Part shown: positions 31,823 through 44,589 of the stretch, piece by piece | Position numbering within the stretch: the first letter of the stretch is position 1 | Layout: each line of letters begins with the position of its first letter | From: Limnoperna fortunei | Lineage: Eukaryota > Mollusca > Bivalvia > Mytilida > Modiolidae | Assembly (NCBI GenBank): GCA_944474755.1 | Contig: OX104122.1 | Span: forward strand, 13,774,641-13,838,640 | DNA length: 64,000 bases | Reading direction: 5' to 3' | Position numbers and translations under genes: made by a program | The notes under the pieces: generated by a model | The model's input: only the letters and a program-made list of their open reading frames with translations | What the model was told of the DNA's origin: nothing | The model's database searches: none

Positions 31823-34800
31823 ATGGTGATCTTCATAAAATTTAGATAGCTGAACAAACATTTGCTGAATAAACTCTATGTCTACAGGAATTTTTTCAAC
31901 ATAAAAGTCTTTTTTTTGTATAGAGTACAAAAATGCAAAATAATGCACTGGTTACCATAAGCTGCCCTTGAATCTGATAAAAGTATTCATGAGATTTAGG
32001 CAAAGCGAGAGATCCATCAACTAGTTTTAAGCAAAAGTTTGGGATTGATTGCACAGCATCTAATATTGTCAGGTCTCGAGCCGAGTATGGACATTTAATC
32101 TCCAACACTCCTGTTTCATTATTCATGCAGATTTTCCCATCAGGACTTGCAGCCAGATAAGAAAACGAGGGATTGACAACCAACCCACAATCATGAATGT
32201 GGTGATCTGGGTTTTTTTCCATATACACCTGCTTTGCAGTATTTTCATTTTTCTTTCCATAAGTAGTTGCCTCTGACTGGAAATTACAAGAGAAAATACT
32301 GTCTACAAATTTTGACATAATTTCCTTTTTCCTTTTGCATATTTTAAAAAACTGGGATGCAGTTATTCTGCTTTTTCTTTCATTAAACCACAGAGGGTTA
32401 TTTGATTGCTGTCTTGTTGTTCCCTCTAGAAACACAGCTTCAGCTTGTGTTGTCGAAAAAAAAATATTTAAATGACTGTATTTCTGTAGGGTATCTGCAT
32501 CAATGACAGAAATAATTCTTGGAAAGGTTATATCTCCACACTGTGATGGGTTCGTTATGGCAGCTGGTATTGGTTTATAATGTCTTAACTAAAAAATAAA
32601 AAAAATATAATTATAACATAACATAAGTACAGCTGAGTAGAGCTAGTTGATATGAAAGGCAATGAATTTCACATGGGTGTCTGAAATTTTCCCGTCTTGC
32701 CCTTCGAACAGTGTTAGATCCTTTATGTCTCTATGGGTGAGATAACCTATTGTGACATCAAGTTACATACACTTGGCTACCAAGCCATTTGAAGAAATAA
32801 GGTAACAAATCTGAAAATCTGCTGAGAAAAAGTATCGAATCAGTCGTGTTAGCCAATTCAAGAAACTCTAAAACCACTGGCAAATATATCTGTAAAAAAA
32901 ATAATGCATTCTATGTTGATATTTGATAATCAAAATGAATTAATTGCTTATTTTTTTTGGAACAACCAAGTGTCCATATATATGTGTTTTATATACCCAG
33001 ACTTGATTTTACACACCACATGCATCCGACTACTGCTTTAATTAGAAGACTGCCAAAGGATAATGTGAGCTATTTAACTATTATTTCATATTTTTTCATT
33101 TCAGTGTTTTCATCACTAGAAATGCTGTCTCACATATCAAGAATAAGGAAGTTAGAGGAAGAAAATGAACAGTTGAGGAAGGACAATTGTACACTAACAA
33201 TAGAACTTGATATGATTATCAGAAAAAGTGCCAAACCTACATGTACCACATCAAAAGCTTGCCAGACAAATTTTAATTTTCATTTTAACACAGAGAACAC
33301 GACACAATCATCCATCAAGAATTTATTTCAGTTTTACACTGGCTTAACATATTACCGTTTTCTTATGCTTTTGGCCTTCCTGTTTCCTACTGATATTGGA
33401 AATCGTAATCCCATTGTCTATGACTCCAAGAGAAAAGAAATTCAACCGGATAAATTACCTCTTTCAGAGCAAGTGTTTATGTATTTGTGCCGACTACGAA
33501 ATGGGTTAAATTTAAAAGATCTTGCATTTAGATTTAACGTTAAAGTTCCAACAGTTTCAACAGTTGTTAACGGTGTTGCAAAGTACATGTATGCAAGATT
33601 AGGGTCAATAAGCTATTGGCCACACCGTAGTGTTATAATTGAAAACATGACTCAAGCCTACAGATAAGATTTTCCTGTATGCTTAGCCATTTTAGATTGT
33701 ACAGAAATAAAGACTGAGAAACCATCATCAATGAGGCAGCAGAGCCAGTTGTACTCCGACTATAAGTCGACAAATACATTGAAAGGTCTTGTAGTTTGTG
33801 ATCCACGTGGTTCCATTATTTTTGTATCCGATTTATTTTCTGGGTCCATATCAGACAATGAGATCGTTAGACAAAGTGGATTTTTAGATTATTTACGCAA
33901 TCTTAAGGCTATGGGATTTATTCATGCTATGTAATGTCAGACAAAGGATTCTTAATTGAGAAAGATTTAGCAGAAATAGAAATTGATCTTAATATTCCTC
34001 CATTTGCTTCAAGTGCTAAACCATTTTCAGAAGCTGAAGTAACTCTTACAAAGAAGATTGCATCACACCGAATCCACATAGAAAGAGCAATTAACCAAAT
34101 TAAATGTTTCAAACTGTTAAAACGGATAATACCTGTCAGTCTTTTTCACAGTATAAATGCTCATTGGTTTAATGCTGCAATATTAACTAATTTTCAGGAT
34201 ACTTTGGTGAAAAATTAAAACATTTTACATTTAAAATATGTTCTTATTAATTATGTGATCATGTCTTTTTCTGTGTAAAGCACATGAACAGTCTTCACTT
34301 GGCATCTGATCATATATAAACTGATTATATTGTTGCCTGTTCAGTGTTGGTCATGCATGCATGTAGCATTCCTTACATGGGACAGACGAATAAATTATGA
34401 TGAAGTTAAACCAGTTTGATGCATGTACACCTGAATGCTTTCAAGTGGCAAGTTGAGAAAATAAGAGTAAAAGTTTTGTGTTAAAATTTCTTGGGAACGG
34501 CTGAATGGATTTCATGTCTGATGGGTGTTTTTGTTTTATTTTATGTATTGCTCACCTGCAATGGTAACATGGAGCCTAACTGAACATTTCCTATTTCAGT
34601 CTTGGTTGTCTCAAAATGTTGATCATTACATGTTAGTAAATAAGACAATGGAGTACCACTTGCAGCTGGATGGGTTTTTAGCTTCTTTACATCCTCCCTT
34701 GTCACATCAGGTACACTAAAATTCAGTATACAACAAAAGTATTTTAAGGTTCCAGGTGTACATTGTAATTTACTGTGCCCAGACAATTGTTTCCTGTAGA

Positions 34801-36673
34801 GATATTGGTGTTCTGTGAAAAATTGTGAAGTCATCTAATTCATCTAATTGATTTTGAAGAGCAGATTTATTTTATTTATACTTTTACATGAAAATTTAAG
34901 ATTCATATTCAAATTTCTGTGGTGGGGCCTTATTGGCCGAGTGGTTAAGGTAGTTTGTCTACTAATGATCATGTGGTCTGTCAACGCTGAGATTGCGGGT
35001 TCAATTCTTACTGCAGGCAGGGTGTACTCGACTCCAATCTTCATTGACATGGACTGCCAGTTTTCCTTCTGCAGGTCGGGGGTTTTCTCTGGGTACTCCG
35101 GCTTCCTCCCCCAATAAAATCTGGACGCCATGATATAGCTGAAAATTGCTGAAAGTGGCGTTAAACACCATCAAACAAACAAATCAAATTTCTGTGTAGT
35201 GTCTGATGACAATTTTCCAAAATCCTCTTGCATTTTTAGTACATGTATGATTATTAAAATGTGCTTCAAAGTAACGACTTACTCTCATACTAATAGATAA
35301 CTCGCCATGTAATTTCTGCAAACAGGATAATTGGCTTTATTTTAAATTTTCAATGACAAATAGGATTATTAAAACTGTTTCGTCCCTGCCATGGGAACTC
35401 ATCAGGTGGCTTATGGCTACCACGACAGTTTATATTCTAGCACTTGAATAAAAAGGGTTCGATACTGTTGTTAACAAAAAATATTATTAAAAACATAATT
35501 TATGATGCATGATGTCAAAGATTTTCAGTAACTAGTCATTCTAGTGGTTAATCTGTTTAATATATAATTTAGGTTACAAGTACTGGCTGTAATGTAAATT
35601 TTCTGTATTTATTTACCTAAAATTAAGGGGCATGCTGTGAACTGGCTTTTTCTTCCTAGGTGTTGGTTTTGGCTTAGCAAAAAACATAGTGGATACTGGT
35701 TCTGCATCAATTTTTGGCCCTCTTGGCTTATGCCATTGTTGTGGCATGCTTGTGCAAGCCAGCTCTGATGGAACATCTGTCAGTCCTAGATTTTTATAGT
35801 GGGCCAATTGGAAAATAACAGCAACTGTATGGCTACATGTTCCAGTTATTCTATGAAATAACAAACTACATATAAATAAACAGTACGGTTTATTTTTGAA
35901 CCAAATGATAAAATACATAACTATACAGTTTTGGTGGAACAGTTTATGAATTGATTGCATATAATGTAAATTTAAATATCAAGTTTCAAGAATACAAATT
36001 CTATTCATTAAAGCTAATAAATTTACTCAGGTCCTAGAAGTATTGAAGAAAAATAGGTTCAAATTTTTGTTTAAAATGGTCGCAACTCGTTTAACCAATT
36101 TGAAGTCTTGCATACGATCGTGTCACTTCACTTGGGTCACTAGGCCTACAAGTTCATTTTAAAATGAGTACCTCCCTTTAATATGATCTGGTAAGTAATT
36201 CAAAGTATAATTTACAGCCATTGTTAAATTAAGAACAAATAGTCAACAAAAGACGATATCAAAATCCCGTTCAACCATATTAAGTTCATGTATAGATATT
36301 GCACTTCAACCTCGATTATTTACCGGCATTTGGCAAGTATACTTATAAGATATAATAAAAATTAATATATTTACATGAAAATTACATACCCAGCTTTGCA
36401 TGTGCAATGTCTTTCTGTGATACTTTTTTCTTTTACCTCGAGCGTAACAGAAATACTGTGTGGAGCTTCCGACTTTCGCATTGAACGAAAGCACTTCGCA
36501 CCGACGTCAATGCAAGTTTCATTTCCAGAAGAATATAATTTAAGCCCGTGTACATATCCGTTTACAAAAAAATTATAGCCACGCTCTTTTGCTCGTTTGG
36601 TCAACTCGACGCCTTTAAAATAATCAACAGAGAGGTCATTTGGAATGACTGACAAATTCGTACATCCCGCCAT
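31823..36673 (-). CDS. SWIM zinc-finger / YqaJ nuclease of a transposon, three exons
   Basis: Exon 1 is 36673-36390 (MAGCTNLSVIP..., ending HCTCKAG with donor GG|GTATGT, phase 2). Exon 2 is 35850-35617; its first codon completes Gly and gives ITGTCSHTVAVIFQ, so the SWIM finger C-x-C-x6-C-x-H is formed across the junction. It ends PLNF plus AG|GTAAAT, again phase 2. Exon 3 starts 32583 (HYKPIPAAI) and holds the YqaJ domain: WFNERKSRITAS, YGKKNENTA, LAASPDG, GVLEIKCPYS and YFYQIQGQL, the PD-(D/E)xK core of lambda-exonuclease-like enzymes. An eight-base A run (31910-31917) shifts the frame. With one A fewer it would run to TAA near 31823; as read it stops at 31896. About 430 residues. Role inferred: DNA-end processing in transposition. 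Confidence 0.8.
34219..34923. other. Nuclease-gene intron sequence
   Basis: No exon seen between the end of the transposase and the SINE at 34924; short frames only. Confidence 0.4.
34924..35186 (+). mobile_element. SINE, full length
   Basis: A good copy: GGGGCCTTATTGGCCGAG and TGGTTAAGG (A box), GATTGCGGGTTCAATTC (B box), a body ending GAAAGTGGCGTTAAACACC, then a (CAAA)n-like tail. It lies in the nuclease-gene intron. Confidence 0.85.
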
Positions 36674-38640
36674 GTTTACTTTCAGATGTCCGACCTGCGT
36701 CGTTGTCAAGGACGTAACTAAGGGGGGCGGAGCTAAGACAATGAAACTGGATCGATGTATTTCAATAAGACGTAGCGCACGTTATTGGGGCCTCTAAACG
36801 TAGCGTCATTTGAGCTTTTTTGACGTTACGTTAAATATTACGTCGTGCACCTTAAAAGAGGGTTTTATATCTAGTCCACAATAAATAACCATTTATTGCT
36901 CAAATTGTATTTAAATTCGCACACATACGTTTTGCGCATTAATATTTCGCTTATCGAATATAGTTATAATATGTTTATAATAACATCGGTTAAAAAATGT
37001 CGCGCTAACGAAACGACTATAGAAATAGATAAACTCGTGTAAATCTGGCAAAAAATATATCATTGTACTCTAAAAATCATGGAGAAATTATTGAGAAAAA
37101 AAGACGCATATCTAAAATGATATAATATTTTTTCAGTGTATGAAAGTGCGGCAAATACGTCGAAAGTCGTAATAAATCGGTAAAAAATTACACAAAATGT
37201 GTTCGTAACAAACGTTACTAGACATGGTTGAATGTATAGCGCTTTCACAATACATGAAAACAAATTGAAAAGGGGCAAAATTTGAAATTAAGAAAAACGC
37301 ATTCTTGGAAAAATGTTTATTTTTCAATTTAACAGTCTTATACAAATAAAAAACATTAAAATACGACATCTTTTATAGGTATATATCCCGTTATTCACGG
37401 TAATTCAGAGTAATGATTACGTCACTATACTAGATTTTGGGTACCTAACACTCATGGCAAATTTCAGGAAAATAAGGGACTAAGAGTTCTGAATGTCTAA
37501 ATGACCTGGTCTTGCTTTTCTTGTTACAATTTACAACACGATTTATGGGGGAAATCTTTGTTAAATATTTTTTAGTTTCTAATTATTCAAGTATATTGGT
37601 TACCCAAAAGACGGATATAGTTCGTTTTGATCCACTAAAAATACAAGACTTTTTAGTGTATTGACACTTTCGTTATCCATTAAAGGTCTTCGAACCAAAA
37701 AATATTTACTAGTATCGGAAACTAAAAAAGACTCAACAACCTGCGGTAAGTCTGTTTTTTTATATTCATAATTATCCTTGTATAAAATTATTTCTACACA
37801 TGGAAAGCCTGTAATGCTCACATTACTCATAACAAAAACTTTAGTTTAATCGACATGAACATTACACAAAATTTGTGGCCATCTTGAATTTAGGATCTGC
37901 GCCAAAATCTTTTACATGTATACAGTATCACAATTAAATTTGCTACTCAGATTTTCAGAGCAAAGATTCATTTTAATTTCCGCCAATCAGAACATCAATG
38001 GCTCTAGTAGCCACAATGCATTTAAAAAGGGCAGAAAATTAACCTGATATCAGTTCTGCATAATTTGATTTAAATAAGAGAAATAGTTTCAGAAACCAGC
38101 TGTTTTTTAGTGCCTCTGGAGTTCTATGTTCCAGTGTTGTGGCCATCTTGGTTTTAGGCTCAGTACCAAAAATTAACGATTTATAGAAAAGTAATACAGT
38201 ACACTGGTTTATGTATCTGAGAGCGGCCCTAATCTGAACTATTTTTCACAATTGCAAGTTGAAGAACATGGGTCAACACATGTTTGGCCAATATCTCACC
38301 ATGTTACATAGCTACAGAAAAAAAGCGGTTACATTAAAATGATCAGCACATTCAATCTTTTTTAATTTCAGAAGTTTCGTTTAACTGCCTGTAGGAGTTA
38401 TGGACATTAAGTTACGATTTTTTAAGAAAGCATGCTGGAACACTTCCATAATAGCAGGTGCAACAAATTCAATACATGTGCAATCGTTATGTGAAGTTTC
38501 AGAGATCTGGGTTAAAAACTGTAGGAGGAGTTGATAAAATAGATACCCCGTTTCCCCTGCCCGCCTTACTAAACCACACTATAGCCCAACATCAAAGTGA
38601 TACTCTAAATTGCAAAAATGATCTGTAAGACAAGGGCCAC
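36674..38640. other. No gene seen
   Basis: The first 150 bases would hold the start region of the nuclease gene and the right end of the transposon. The rest is AT-rich. The phrase GGCCATCTTG followed by a diverged continuation recurs at about 37878 and 38142 and, on the same strand, near 48672, a weak dispersed repeat. Confidence 0.4.
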
Positions 38641-38759
38641 TCTAATTAAAATTAAATCTTTTACTTGCTCCCCCGATTTTGCTATGGTCTCTGCGCGTTA
38701 CAACGCAGCGACCAATAACAAAAATGGGGGAGCAAGTGAACGATTTAATTTTAATTAGA
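38641..38759. repeat. Near-perfect hairpin (arms about 57 bp)
   Basis: TCTAATTAAAATTAAATC, CTTGCTCCCCC and the CTGCGCGTT side are mirrored by AACGCAG, GGGGGAGCAAG and GATTTAATTTTAATTAGA. Confidence 0.8.
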
Positions 38760-39365
38760 TTGGGCAAGGGCTACAAATAACTCGTTTGGTCCAAGATTGT
38801 CAAATGACTCTTTTTTGAGTTATTTCCCTTGAATGACAATTTATGAAATATCAGTTTTCTCCTTTTAAATAAAAAACTATAGCAGCAAAAGTAAAACTGT
38901 AAATAGCACAAATAATCAGGCAATGTATGTAACGGCAGCAAATAATCCCTTTTTCGTTACATTTATGAGCACCATTTTTTCGGTTTAAATTTCCTTTTAA
39001 GTCGATCAGAACTTGAGAATTTTTATGAGGCTGTAGTTGTTAAGAAATAACTCAAAAGTCTGAGAATTGATTTGAGTTTTGTTTTGAGAAATCTAGACCT
39101 AATCATGAATTAATTTTTAACTAATCAAACTTTTACTCTAAATGTAAAACTATTAAATGCTGCCTGTAAATTAAAGTATAGAATAATGTTAATCTTACAT
39201 GATAGTGAACACAGTTTTCTAAAAGTTTAAAAATACAAGATTGTCCTATTGTTAAAGAATTTCTAACGTGTTTCTTATTCAAACTACACCGAAACAGTTA
39301 ACAAGAGACCACAAAAACAACGATTACTTGTAGTTATTAATACACTATATTATTTTCTGAACATT

Positions 39366-39530
39366 TAGGTCTGTGTGGACTAAGGGTGTTGGTGTACTAG
39401 AAATGTAAGTGGATTATACATCTATGTGGAAAATAAGTCTGTATGGACCATAGGTCTGTGTGACTATGGGTTGTATGGACTACAAGTTTGGGTGGACTAT
39501 GGGTCTATGTGGACAACAGGTCTGGCTGTA
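39366..39530. repeat. Degenerate 'GGTCTGTGTGGACTA' repeat
   Basis: Seven to eight imperfect copies of about 15-22 bp (GTCTGTGTGGACTA, GTCTGTATGGACCA, GTCTATGTGGACAA) in direct order. Confidence 0.6.
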
Positions 39531-39762
39531 TGATTGCTATTAGGTTTCAGTGTCATGATTTCATAAATCTACCGATCAGAGTTTATGATTCTCATATTTG
39601 TTTACCAAAGGGCACGATACACCAATTAAATTCATTTGATAATGTGTCATGAGTCATGCTTTGTTTGTAAAAGCCGTTTATATGCTTCATGTCCCAAATT
39701 TATATCAGTTTTGAGTCAAAATTTAGTGATCTTTTCTATTGTTAGAGGGTTTTAAAGAGGGA

Positions 39763-39836
39763 GAAGTGTAAAGAGGGGAGGGAGAAAGGAGCAGAGGGGA
39801 GGGAGAAAGGAGCTGAGGGGAGGGAGAAAGGAGAAA
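39763..39836. repeat. 21-bp purine-rich tandem repeat, second locus
   Basis: Three units of AGCAGAGGGGAGGGAGAAAGG type, the same unit as at 20838-20966. Confidence 0.85.
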
Positions 39837-39839
39837 GGT

Positions 39840-40798
39840 ACCCCCTGGTCCACCCCCTACAAGGTAACGTACTGTTATTGAAGACAAGCTTGCATTCTAA
39901 TTGGACAAAAATAGTAAAAAAATTCTGCGTTCGAACAATCAACTATGGTATACTCTGAAAAGCATCTCAATTTGCATTTCTCAATTATTATTTTAGCAGA
40001 CTGGTGTTTTAAAACAATTGGTAGTCGTAATTAAACGTTAGAGAAAGATTTTTATGCCAAAGAATGCCATTCAGAACTGATAAACAATAATTACATAATA
40101 AAACCTATACGTCGTGTAATTTTTGCGCATTTCGTCTGGTTAAGAATTATATTTGCTAAACCATCCTCACGCCAGTGATTTATTTACACCATATTTTCTT
40201 GATTTGACACACGCACTCTCCGTCATGAAATTATTGTCATACAAATGATCCTACACAGAGGTAATTAGGTCATTGGTAATTGTCACAACGCAAAATGACT
40301 AGTACGAGACACTGGTTCGATAACACATTTTATTAGCCGCACACACACATCCCGTAGAATTAAGAGTAAAATTCACTGATGATTCCGTTGCAATTATTTA
40401 TTTGGACCTTAATTACCCATACGGTTTATCCCCCCTATTTTTGTAATGGCGTACACATTACCGATTTTAATTCACATTAGCATTGAATTGACATCATTTG
40501 TTCATGTTAATACAATTCTAATTAAAATATTTTACTCAGAAGTTCCCATTTTAAAAGATAGTCAAATTAATAAAATAGCAAACTTTTATTATATAGATAG
40601 AGATGAAATATCGATTTTTCCGAGTGACAGAAATCACGGTAAATCACTAGTGAAAATTATCGTTTATTTTCACTCTCGGGTTTTTTCCCGCCAAAAATGT
40701 CAGTTGGTTTTGTACTATACAGATATTCATCCGCCGTTCATAAAATTTAGGATTAAGCATTAAAATTTTACAAAAACAATTTTGATCTATATAATAAA
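39840..40798. other. No gene seen
   Basis: AT-rich; an open frame at 40446-40763 on the plus strand has no recognisable domain or splice support. Confidence 0.4.
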
Positions 40799-40970
40799 TA
40801 GGATAATCAATTGGGCATCGTGAATATCCAAAATATGATCACTCGTGCCGCATAAAGCATCAGATTAAACTCGTGCGCGGAACAAGTTCCGCGCACTCGT
40901 TTAATCAGATGCGTTATGCGGCACTCGTGATCATATTTTGGATATTCACTCCGCACAATTCATTATCCTA
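40799..40970. repeat. Near-perfect hairpin (arms about 80 bp)
   Basis: TAGGATAATCAATTG and GTGAATATCCAAAATATGAT on the left, with mirrored ATCATATTTTGGATATTCAC and AATTCATTATCCTA on the right. The centre is GCGCGGAACAAGTTCCGCGC, nearly loopless. Confidence 0.85.
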
Positions 40971-42198
40971 TAAAGAATACATGTGAATGAATATATTTCT
41001 TGATGCATGTAAGTACATATTTGCTTATGAAATTTATTTAAAAAAATAGGTGTTGTTTTGAAAATTTAAAATGTTAACTAACTTGTTTTCGAGTTAATAT
41101 ATACGATACATCGCTAGAAAAAAACTACAATTCTGACATATACATAGAAAGGTATGTATGTTTTTTATGTACCATTGTGGTTTTCAACATCTGAAATAGC
41201 TTTTCATTGGGGATATTTAAATATGTCTATTGTTAGCCCTATGATTTTAAAAGCCATTAATGTCTATCTTCTTTCTTTGCCTCCGTCGTCATTCACGTGC
41301 AGACAGGAGATGGAGCTCTAATTGCAAAGTCTCTTTTTGATAATACCCTATTGTTTAATAACATGTTTAAAAAAATCCATGATTATTACATCAATGCCAA
41401 CCTTCTTACATTATAGCCTTATTTTGATTGGATACAGTTCACAGCACGTGAATTACTTACCTCCCTCACACACATTAATGAAAAAAAAACTTAATGTTTC
41501 TTGTCTCTTTCTTTCGTTTGATAATTTTTTAAAAGTTTTTTTCTTATTGTTGTTTGTTCAGTTTCCGTTCTACTTTACATATACATTTCTAAGAGTTAAA
41601 TGCGTAGACTATCTTTTTTAAAGATAGTACTTGTTTTTATTGTTTTTTATTTTTTTCGGATGTTTTCGGTTATTCGAGCTACCGCAATAAAAACCATGGG
41701 TGCACTAAGGTGCTCTGGACGAGTAAGAAGTGCCTGCGTGCAATTAGACACCCAAATAGAGCTGGTTATATAACGATGCCAATATTCAACTGTTTTCTTT
41801 TATCCCTATATGTATATTACAGTACATATTCAAAATGTTGTTTAAATATTCTCCAGGAAGAGCGTATGCTATTAGTTTGATTATACCGACTTACAATAAA
41901 ATTTTGTCTTGTCTAGCATCTATTTATGATCATTTATAGAAACGAAAAATTTAGTTATTTTGACCCACTACTCTTGTCTACACGGATAATTTTTTATTGT
42001 GACCATGCCTGCGGGTGTTTAAGGTTTTTACGGACAATTATTCCTCAACATTATGGCGTCGCTTCTTTTGATCGATGTATGATTTTACAACCGCGAATCT
42101 TTTTCTTGGACTACAACACCGTTTCTTCACTTTTTCTTTCGATGCACCACTTGAGGTATAACAGTAGGAAGTGTGTACCAGTAACAGGTTACCAGAGT
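40971..42198. other. No gene seen
   Basis: AT-rich; no supported exon. A phrase near 41705-41745 (CTAAGGTGCTCTGGACG) resembles one at 3582-3600, a weak dispersed repeat. Confidence 0.4.
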
Positions 42199-42322
42199 GT
42201 TTGTTTTGTTTGTTTGAAACGTGCTTATTGCCACTTTCAGCAATTTTTAAGCTATATTATGGCGTCCAGTTTTTATTGGGGAAGGAAGCCGGAGTACCTG
42301 GAGAGAACCCCGGACCTGCGAT
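42199..42322 (-). mobile_element. SINE, tail fragment
   Basis: Contains GCCACTTTCAGCAATTTTTA, ATGGCGTCCAGTTTTTATTG and GGAGTACCTGGAGAGAACC, then diverges; the tRNA-like head is missing. Confidence 0.75.
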
Positions 42323-44589
42323 ATGTTACTACAGTATGTACCCACATTGTCTTCTAATTTGGTCAATAGTGGTTATATTTGTACAATTGTTTTGTCTGTA
42401 AATTAAACTATAAAAAGTGGTAAAATTTTACAAAAAGTTTTGTATATTTTTAAACAATTTAGTATTTTAACATTCACTGTATTCAAAAGTGGGAACGTCT
42501 CCAAATGTTATAACTAGTGAGAAAAGGGATAAGTCACGGATAAATATGATATATAATTTTTAAATGTTGAATGAAAGTTTATTAATTTCCTAACCCAGGA
42601 AAAAGGCTTATCAATGTTAGAAAGGTATGCAAATCAGAAATGTTTGTATGTTCGAAAAAGGCCAAAACATTTGCTTCCGTTCTACCTATACCCGAAATGA
42701 TCTTTTTTGTAGATTTTTTTGGAAAGTACATAAGGGTTGTTTTTTGCATAGAGTGTGGTATATATTATTGCAACTAACTGAAAGAGGTACTCAAAAAAGT
42801 ATTGTTTAATACACACGTTAGAAAATTGCTTAGTCAGCATTTTTTGCATCTTTTCTATATACATATATAACAAACCACACAAATCACAGGAAAGGTTTCT
42901 TCCTTTCTTTATTTCAATATAACTTTGTGTCTGTACAAACAAACTAAATTTTATTTTTTATTTGTTGTTTGGCACGAATAAGCCGTCGTATCTTAATGAA
43001 TGTAACCTGTGAACTAGATTAAAAAAAAAAACATTTGATACAGATAGAGAATTTGAATTTATGAGAATTATTGAATGTTATCTGTTACTTAATGGTTTCT
43101 TTGAAAAACCACTTTTTACATTAACCGAAATGTTCTGACCTCACTGACTTAAAATTAAAACAAAATAAGTTGTGGGTGGAGAATGGAGTCTTTGTTTGAA
43201 AATATTATGTAATACATTTTTGAAGTTGTCTGATTGCTTCAAAAGTTTTCGTACAATATAGAGTGCAGTGTTAGTATTTTCGCTCTATCCTTGTATTCTG
43301 GGTCGATACTGGAAGGATTTTCAGTGCTCGACCCATAGTACTACATGTAGATTTCGAAAAATAGTAGGCTTATTGTTAGGTAAATTCTTTGTCATGACAT
43401 TAATGCTCCATACGTTTCAGTGCATTCAAAATTTTGTTTGCGTTGGTATATCACTCTCCCCAATGATTTTGTTAATTGTTTACTTGTAATTATTTTAAAT
43501 AAAATTTAGTCAACTTTGTTTATCAAAAAATAAATTCCGTTGAAAACATCAACCGGACGTAATCTCGATCAATCCCAGAAACGTATTTCTAAATATGCAA
43601 ATCATAAATATAAGAATTATTTCCTAAGTAAGCTTTTCATTTCCTTTTAGCTTCAGATTTCATATTGCAGAACAAAATTGAAATTGTTTTCGTCAGTTCA
43701 ATTGATATAGGTAAGGGACCGACAATTTAACTTGCAGGGGGGTTTCCTAAAAAAATATTTTGAAAATGATTTTTGATGAAAAAAATATTTTGGAAGCAGA
43801 GGGTAAGAAAAAAAATATTCTGAATAAGGATTTCTGCTATAAAAAATAATGCTAATAATGAAAAAAATATTCTTTCGCAACGCCTTCAAAAAATAAATAT
43901 TTTTTCCGCGGAAAAATTTTTTTTGACTAAAACAAAAAATCAAGCCCCCTCCACCCTTTCAAGTTAAGTGGTCTGTCCTTAAGGTTAAACAAGTACTATC
44001 TTTAAAAAAGATAACCGACGCATTAAAGATATAAATTGAGCTATGCATTAAACTACGAATCGTCATTATTGTCATACAATTTCCCCGTTTCAATAGACCA
44101 GAAATGTTTGATGTAAATTTTTTTGGGGGAAGTACTGACGGACAATTATTACTACGTGAAAGAAATCATGAACCTATAAATTAACATTAGTCCCAGGTGA
44201 AACGAGTTGGAAATTATTAATTTATACATGTGTTCGCCCCCCCCCCTTTTTTTATTTACGTGTTTTCAATATTAACAGATTTACCAAGCATACAGTTAAC
44301 TCAAAATTGATAATTTACATACAACTACTTTGTTGTACATGTACATGTATTCCAGAACGTTTATTGCTATTATGTATTGAAACCCACTGCCTAAGATACA
44401 GAAATATAGTTTTTCTGTGAGCACCAAAAGCAGTTATACAATTATGTCAACAAATTGAATATAAGAATTGTTTAATAAAATGTTTATAGTTTAAAATTTA
44501 CTGATTAAGCAATTAGAGTCACAACTCTCTATGTGTGTACTACGGCGGACGCCCAAGAACAATAATAACACATTTGATTTACTATCAAC
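42323..44589. other. No gene seen
   Basis: AT-rich. 43740-43930 has repeated AAAAAATATTTTG-type phrases on the minus strand. No coding exon recognised. Confidence 0.4.

Larger units (their letters stand above)
26045..34218 (+). pseudogene. THAP-domain DDE_Tnp_4 transposase, four exons, inactivated
   Basis: Exons 26045-26259, 29975-30120, 31523-31578 and 33105-34218 join with matching phases (0, 2, 1). Exon 1 starts MVKHCSHGTCKSD and has CLRWISLC and YICSK; exon 2 begins HF, giving the last ligand of the THAP C2CH zinc finger, then GPTGEYPDP. Exon 3 gives FEEITIELNGVHCQTDET. Exon 4 has a leucine-rich coiled coil (IRKLEEENEQLRKD), a helix-turn-helix (LNLKDLAFRFNVKVPTVS), and the DDE_Tnp_4 core: LDCTE, FVSDLFSGSISDNE, DKGF and HIERAINQIK. 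Breaks are a 17 bp insertion in exon 1 (about 26129-26145), TAA at 33665-33667 before the first Asp, and a 5 bp TAATG duplication at about 33932. The product would bind element ends and cut DNA in the nucleus. Confidence 0.8.

Noticed and set aside
32446..32470. A second frameshift in the nuclease exon at the T run
   Set aside because: On counting, the run has nine bases and the frame passes through it unbroken.
40446..40763. 105-residue plus-strand protein
   Set aside because: No domain, no splice support, AT-rich composition; chance frame.
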